Of a DNA stretch of 64,000 nt, positions 61,806 through 64,000 are shown piece by piece (position 1 is the stretch's first letter; the number at the start of each line of letters is the position of its first letter). The stretch is from SPJN01 sp965229935 (GTDB taxonomy: Bacteria > Pseudomonadota > Alphaproteobacteria > SPJN01). The notes beneath the pieces are model-generated. The model did not search any database. It saw nothing but the letters and a program-made list of their open reading frames with translations, and was not told where the DNA came from. The DNA lies in NCBI GenBank assembly GCA_965229935.1, contig CBDDKB010000002.1, forward strand, positions 1,922,001 to 1,986,000, in the 5' to 3' direction. The position numbers and the translations under genes were made by a program.

Positions 61806-62593
61806 CAGGCTCGCTGGCTGGAAACAGAAACGGTTTCACCCGTCATATAGGTTGAATAGTCCGACGCGAGGAAGATCATCACATTGGCAACCTCCCACAC
61901 CTCTGCGGCGCGGCCATAGGCTTCCTTGGCTTCAAGCTCCGCCAGTAATTCAGGCGAAGTGACCTTGTGTAAGAATGGATGCATGGCAAGGGATGGCGCG
62001 ACCGCGTTCACGCGCACGCCAAGTTCTGCCCCCTCAACCCCGGCACAGCGGGTCAGAGCCATAACGCCCGCCTTGGCGGCCGCATAGTGAGCCTGCCCCT
62101 TTTGGGCGCGCCACCCAAGAACTGAGGCATTGTTGACGATCACGCCACCACCGCGCGGCTTCATATGTTGGAAGGCGGCGCGGTTCATGCGGAAGCAACC
62201 GTTCAACGTCACATCCATCACGATGGACCATTGATCATCAGTCATGTCGATCAGGTCCGCCGTGCCGCCAAGCCCGGCATTATTGATCAGAATGTCAACG
62301 CCGCCCAGTTCATTATGCGCAGCCGCAAACAGTGCATCGACATCCGCCTGTTCGGTGACATTGCAAATGGCGGTCGCAGGGCGCGGGCCAACCTCCTCCT
62401 CAATCTGGTCTGCCGCTTTGGCGATACGACCTTCATGAATGTCTGAGATCATGACGGTTGCGCCTTCCTCCGCTGCGCGCTTGGCAACAGAAAAGCCGAT
62501 GCCCGTCCCCGCCGCCGCCGTCACCAGCACGGTTTTACCTGCCAGCAAATTATGGGCTGGCGGATAAGGTGGTGTGTTTTTCAAATCAGCCAT
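61805..62593 (-). CDS. Short-chain dehydrogenase/reductase, IpdF-like
   Basis: The protein has about 262 residues from ATG at 62593 (GGAGA upstream). The cofactor loop is LVTAAAGTGIGFSVAKRAAEEGATV; NNAG, the YxxxK active site (HYAAAKAGV) and NNASVLGWRAQ are present. The stretches WRAQKGQAHYAAAKAGVMALTRC and VSSQRA at the end resemble my recollection of the SDR of the actinobacterial steroid C/D-ring pathway (Rv3559c, IpdF). The preceding gene is an acyl-CoA dehydrogenase and the following one a hydratase, typical of such a module. The substrate is inferred, not proven. Confidence 0.82.
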   Translation of the reverse strand: MADLKNTPPYPPAHNLLAGKTVLVTAAAGTGIGFSVAKRAAEEGATVMISDIHEGRIAKAADQIEEEVGPRPATAICNVTEQADVDALFAAAHNELGGVDILINNAGLGGTADLIDMTDDQWSIVMDVTLNGCFRMNRAAFQHMKPRGGGVIVNNASVLGWRAQKGQAHYAAAKAGVMALTRCAGVEGAELGVRVNAVAPSLAMHPFLHKVTSPELLAELEAKEAYGRAAEVWEVANVMIFLASDYSTYMTGETVSVSSQRA

Positions 62594-62595
62594 GA

Positions 62596-64000
62596 TCACA
62601 AATCTCCGCGCGGTTCCTTGGGCATTTGCAGCGCCCGTTCCGCAATAATATTTCGTTGAATTTGGTTGGTGCCGCCATAAATTGTGTCAGAGCGGCTGAA
62701 CATAAAGAGCCGTTGCAGGCGGGAAAGCTCACCCCCCTCAATCCGGTCGGCATCCGCACCCATCACATCCATGGCAAGTTCACCCAGATTGCGGTGCCAG
62801 CTTGCCCAATAAAGTTTCGCCATCAGTGCTGATCGTTCAAGCGCCGTGTTGTTGGGATCAGACCCCTGATCAGACATTGTGCGGATTGCATTTGTGCGCA
62901 TAATCTTAAGGCCCGCCCAAAGCTTCGCCAAACGATCACGGATCAAGGGATCATCATAGGTGCCGCACGCCTTTGCGGTCTTCACCACAAGATCGAATTC
63001 GTTGCGAAACAGCATTTGCTGTCCCAATGTTGAGACGCCGCGTTCAAAGCCCAGCGTTGCCATGGCGATTTTCCAGCCCGCGCCCAGGTCACCGACGCGA
63101 TTTGCGTCTGGTGTGCGTGCGCCATCAAAAAAGACTTCGTTAAACTCGCTGGTCCCCGTCATTTGAATAATAGGTTTGATGGTGACGCCCGGCTGGTCAA
63201 GCGGTACTAACAGATAGACCAGACCATCGCGTCCCTTGGACCCGTCAACAGCGCGGGCGACAACAAAACACCAATCGCTCTCATGGGCGTTCGATGTCCA
63301 AATTTTTTGCCCGTCAATCACCCATTCGCCATCAATCAAGCGCGCCTTCGTACGCACATTCGATAGGTCAGACCCTGCATTTGGTTCGGAATAACCTTGG
63401 CACCAATAATCTGTGCCCGCCTTGATACCGGGCAAAAAGCGGTCTTGCTGATCTTGTGTACCAAGCGCAATCAGGGTCGGCGCAACCAACGTTTCGCCAA
63501 TATGGCCTGACCGACCGGGCCCACCTGCGGCGGCATATTCTTCGTTATAGACGACCTGCTCTTCAATAGATGCGCCGCGCCCGCCATGCTCTGTTGGCCA
63601 GCCAAGCCCGATCCAGCCGCCCTTGCCCAATGCCTGTTCCCACAGCTTGCGTTCTTCAGGAAAGGCGTCTTCGTCACCGGGGCCGCCGCGATATTTCAGA
63701 GCTGCAAATTCGCCTGTCAGATTGTCTGACAGCCAATCACACACCTCTGTCCTAAAGGCCGAAAGTTCAGGCGCAAATTCTGCCTGCGCGCCGCCAAAGC
63801 CGCCTGCCGCCAAGTCAGCACGCAGCAGTGATGGCGTACCAAGCCAGGTTTTGGCTGCCCGCGCCCGCTTGAAATAAAAATGCAGCGGATAGTCCCAAGT
63901 GAAGCCGATACCGCCATGAAGCTGAATGGCATCGCCCGTCACCTTAAAGGTGTTTTCGCCAGCGGTGCTTAGGGCGATGGCGGCAGCTTCTGCCAAATCG
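62596..64000 (-). CDS. Tandem (fused) acyl-CoA dehydrogenase, cut by window edge
   Basis: The frame is open to the right edge, so the N-terminus is missing. The visible part has the end of one dehydrogenase domain (GDAIQLHGGIGFTWDYPLHFYFKRARAAKTWLG) joined by a linker to a complete second domain (FRTEVCDWLSDNL, GLGWPTEHGGRG, YCQGYSEPNAGSDLSN, VIDGQKIWTSNAHES, FFDGARTP, GGTNQIQRNIIAERALQMPKEP). Two fused domains recall FadE34-type steroid side-chain dehydrogenases. It binds FAD and introduces an alpha-beta double bond into an acyl-CoA. Its stop lies 2 bases before the SDR start. Confidence 0.88.
   Translation of the reverse strand, partial: DLAEAAAIALSTAGENTFKVTGDAIQLHGGIGFTWDYPLHFYFKRARAAKTWLGTPSLLRADLAAGGFGGAQAEFAPELSAFRTEVCDWLSDNLTGEFAALKYRGGPGDEDAFPEERKLWEQALGKGGWIGLGWPTEHGGRGASIEEQVVYNEEYAAAGGPGRSGHIGETLVAPTLIALGTQDQQDRFLPGIKAGTDYWCQGYSEPNAGSDLSNVRTKARLIDGEWVIDGQKIWTSNAHESDWCFVVARAVDGSKGRDGLVYLLVPLDQPGVTIKPIIQMTGTSEFNEVFFDGARTPDANRVGDLGAGWKIAMATLGFERGVSTLGQQMLFRNEFDLVVKTAKACGTYDDPLIRDRLAKLWAGLKIMRTNAIRTMSDQGSDPNNTALERSALMAKLYWASWHRNLGELAMDVMGADADRIEGGELSRLQRLFMFSRSDTIYGGTNQIQRNIIAERALQMPKEPRGDL

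Noticed and set aside
1..64000. CRISPR array, tRNA or rRNA genes, complete insertion sequences
   Set aside because: No spaced direct repeats, no tRNA-like cloverleaf and no transposase reading frame were seen in either strand.

Overview
The window is ordinary chromosomal DNA from a Gram-negative bacterium, most likely a free-living, probably marine alphaproteobacterium. The evidence is three TonB-dependent receptors of the kind common in Sphingomonadales and Kordiimonadales, many small outer-membrane beta-barrels, a SapC protein, a type II lumazine synthase under an FMN riboswitch, a CioAB-type bd oxidase and abundant acyl-CoA, hotdog and SDR enzymes. Gene density is high and GC looks moderate, in the low to mid fifties by eye. 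I saw no tRNA, rRNA, CRISPR array, phage gene or complete insertion sequence. The genus cannot be fixed from sequence alone.

Layout. 1-2.5 kb: end of a zinc-type alcohol dehydrogenase followed by two hotdog-type proteins. 2.6-7.4 kb: two orphan secreted proteins, then a TonB receptor overlapping a sterol-carrier (SCP2-like) gene, opposite a TetR regulator with a clear operator between them. 7.4-12.6 kb: gene debris (SecA, MarC and LysR remnants) around a SapC gene and an aconitase B that resembles the long Bacteroidota type. 12.6-20.6 kb: thioesterase, an operon of TetR, a small membrane protein and a sterol-desaturase-like hydroxylase, the cioAB oxidase with a 35-residue accessory peptide, a ZIP transporter and a FecR-domain protein. 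20.8-32.5 kb: a beta-barrel, methyltransferases, nitronate monooxygenase with PadR, an anchored sulfatase followed by a second TonB receptor, and an operon of MBL hydrolase, EamA transporter and methyltransferase. 32.6-35 kb: ribH2 with its FMN riboswitch, queE, and ompW behind an FNR-like site.

35-48.3 kb is an exopolysaccharide locus: Wza-like export protein, outer-membrane barrel, two O-antigen polymerase/ligase-like proteins, Wzc-like tyrosine kinase, acyltransferase 3 and an initiating sugar-phosphate transferase. It has no other glycosyltransferase and no flippase. It also contains an SGNH-hydrolase homologue lacking its catalytic Ser and His. 48.5-53.7 kb holds a third TonB receptor and four small barrel proteins, three of which are followed by near-identical terminator hairpins.

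53.9-64 kb: carotenoid oxygenase, alpha/beta hydrolase, a single-chain acyl-CoA carboxylase (BC-BCCP-CT), a Coq4-like protein, and a minus-strand set of ketosteroid-isomerase-like, R-hydratase, SDR and tandem acyl-CoA dehydrogenase genes. This set resembles steroid catabolic modules. A palindromic intergenic element occurs twice here. With the SCP2-TonB receptor unit, the sulfatase-TonB receptor pair and the sterol-desaturase-like enzyme, these genes suggest, as inference only, that the organism imports and degrades sterol-like or other hydrophobic polycyclic or long-chain lipids.
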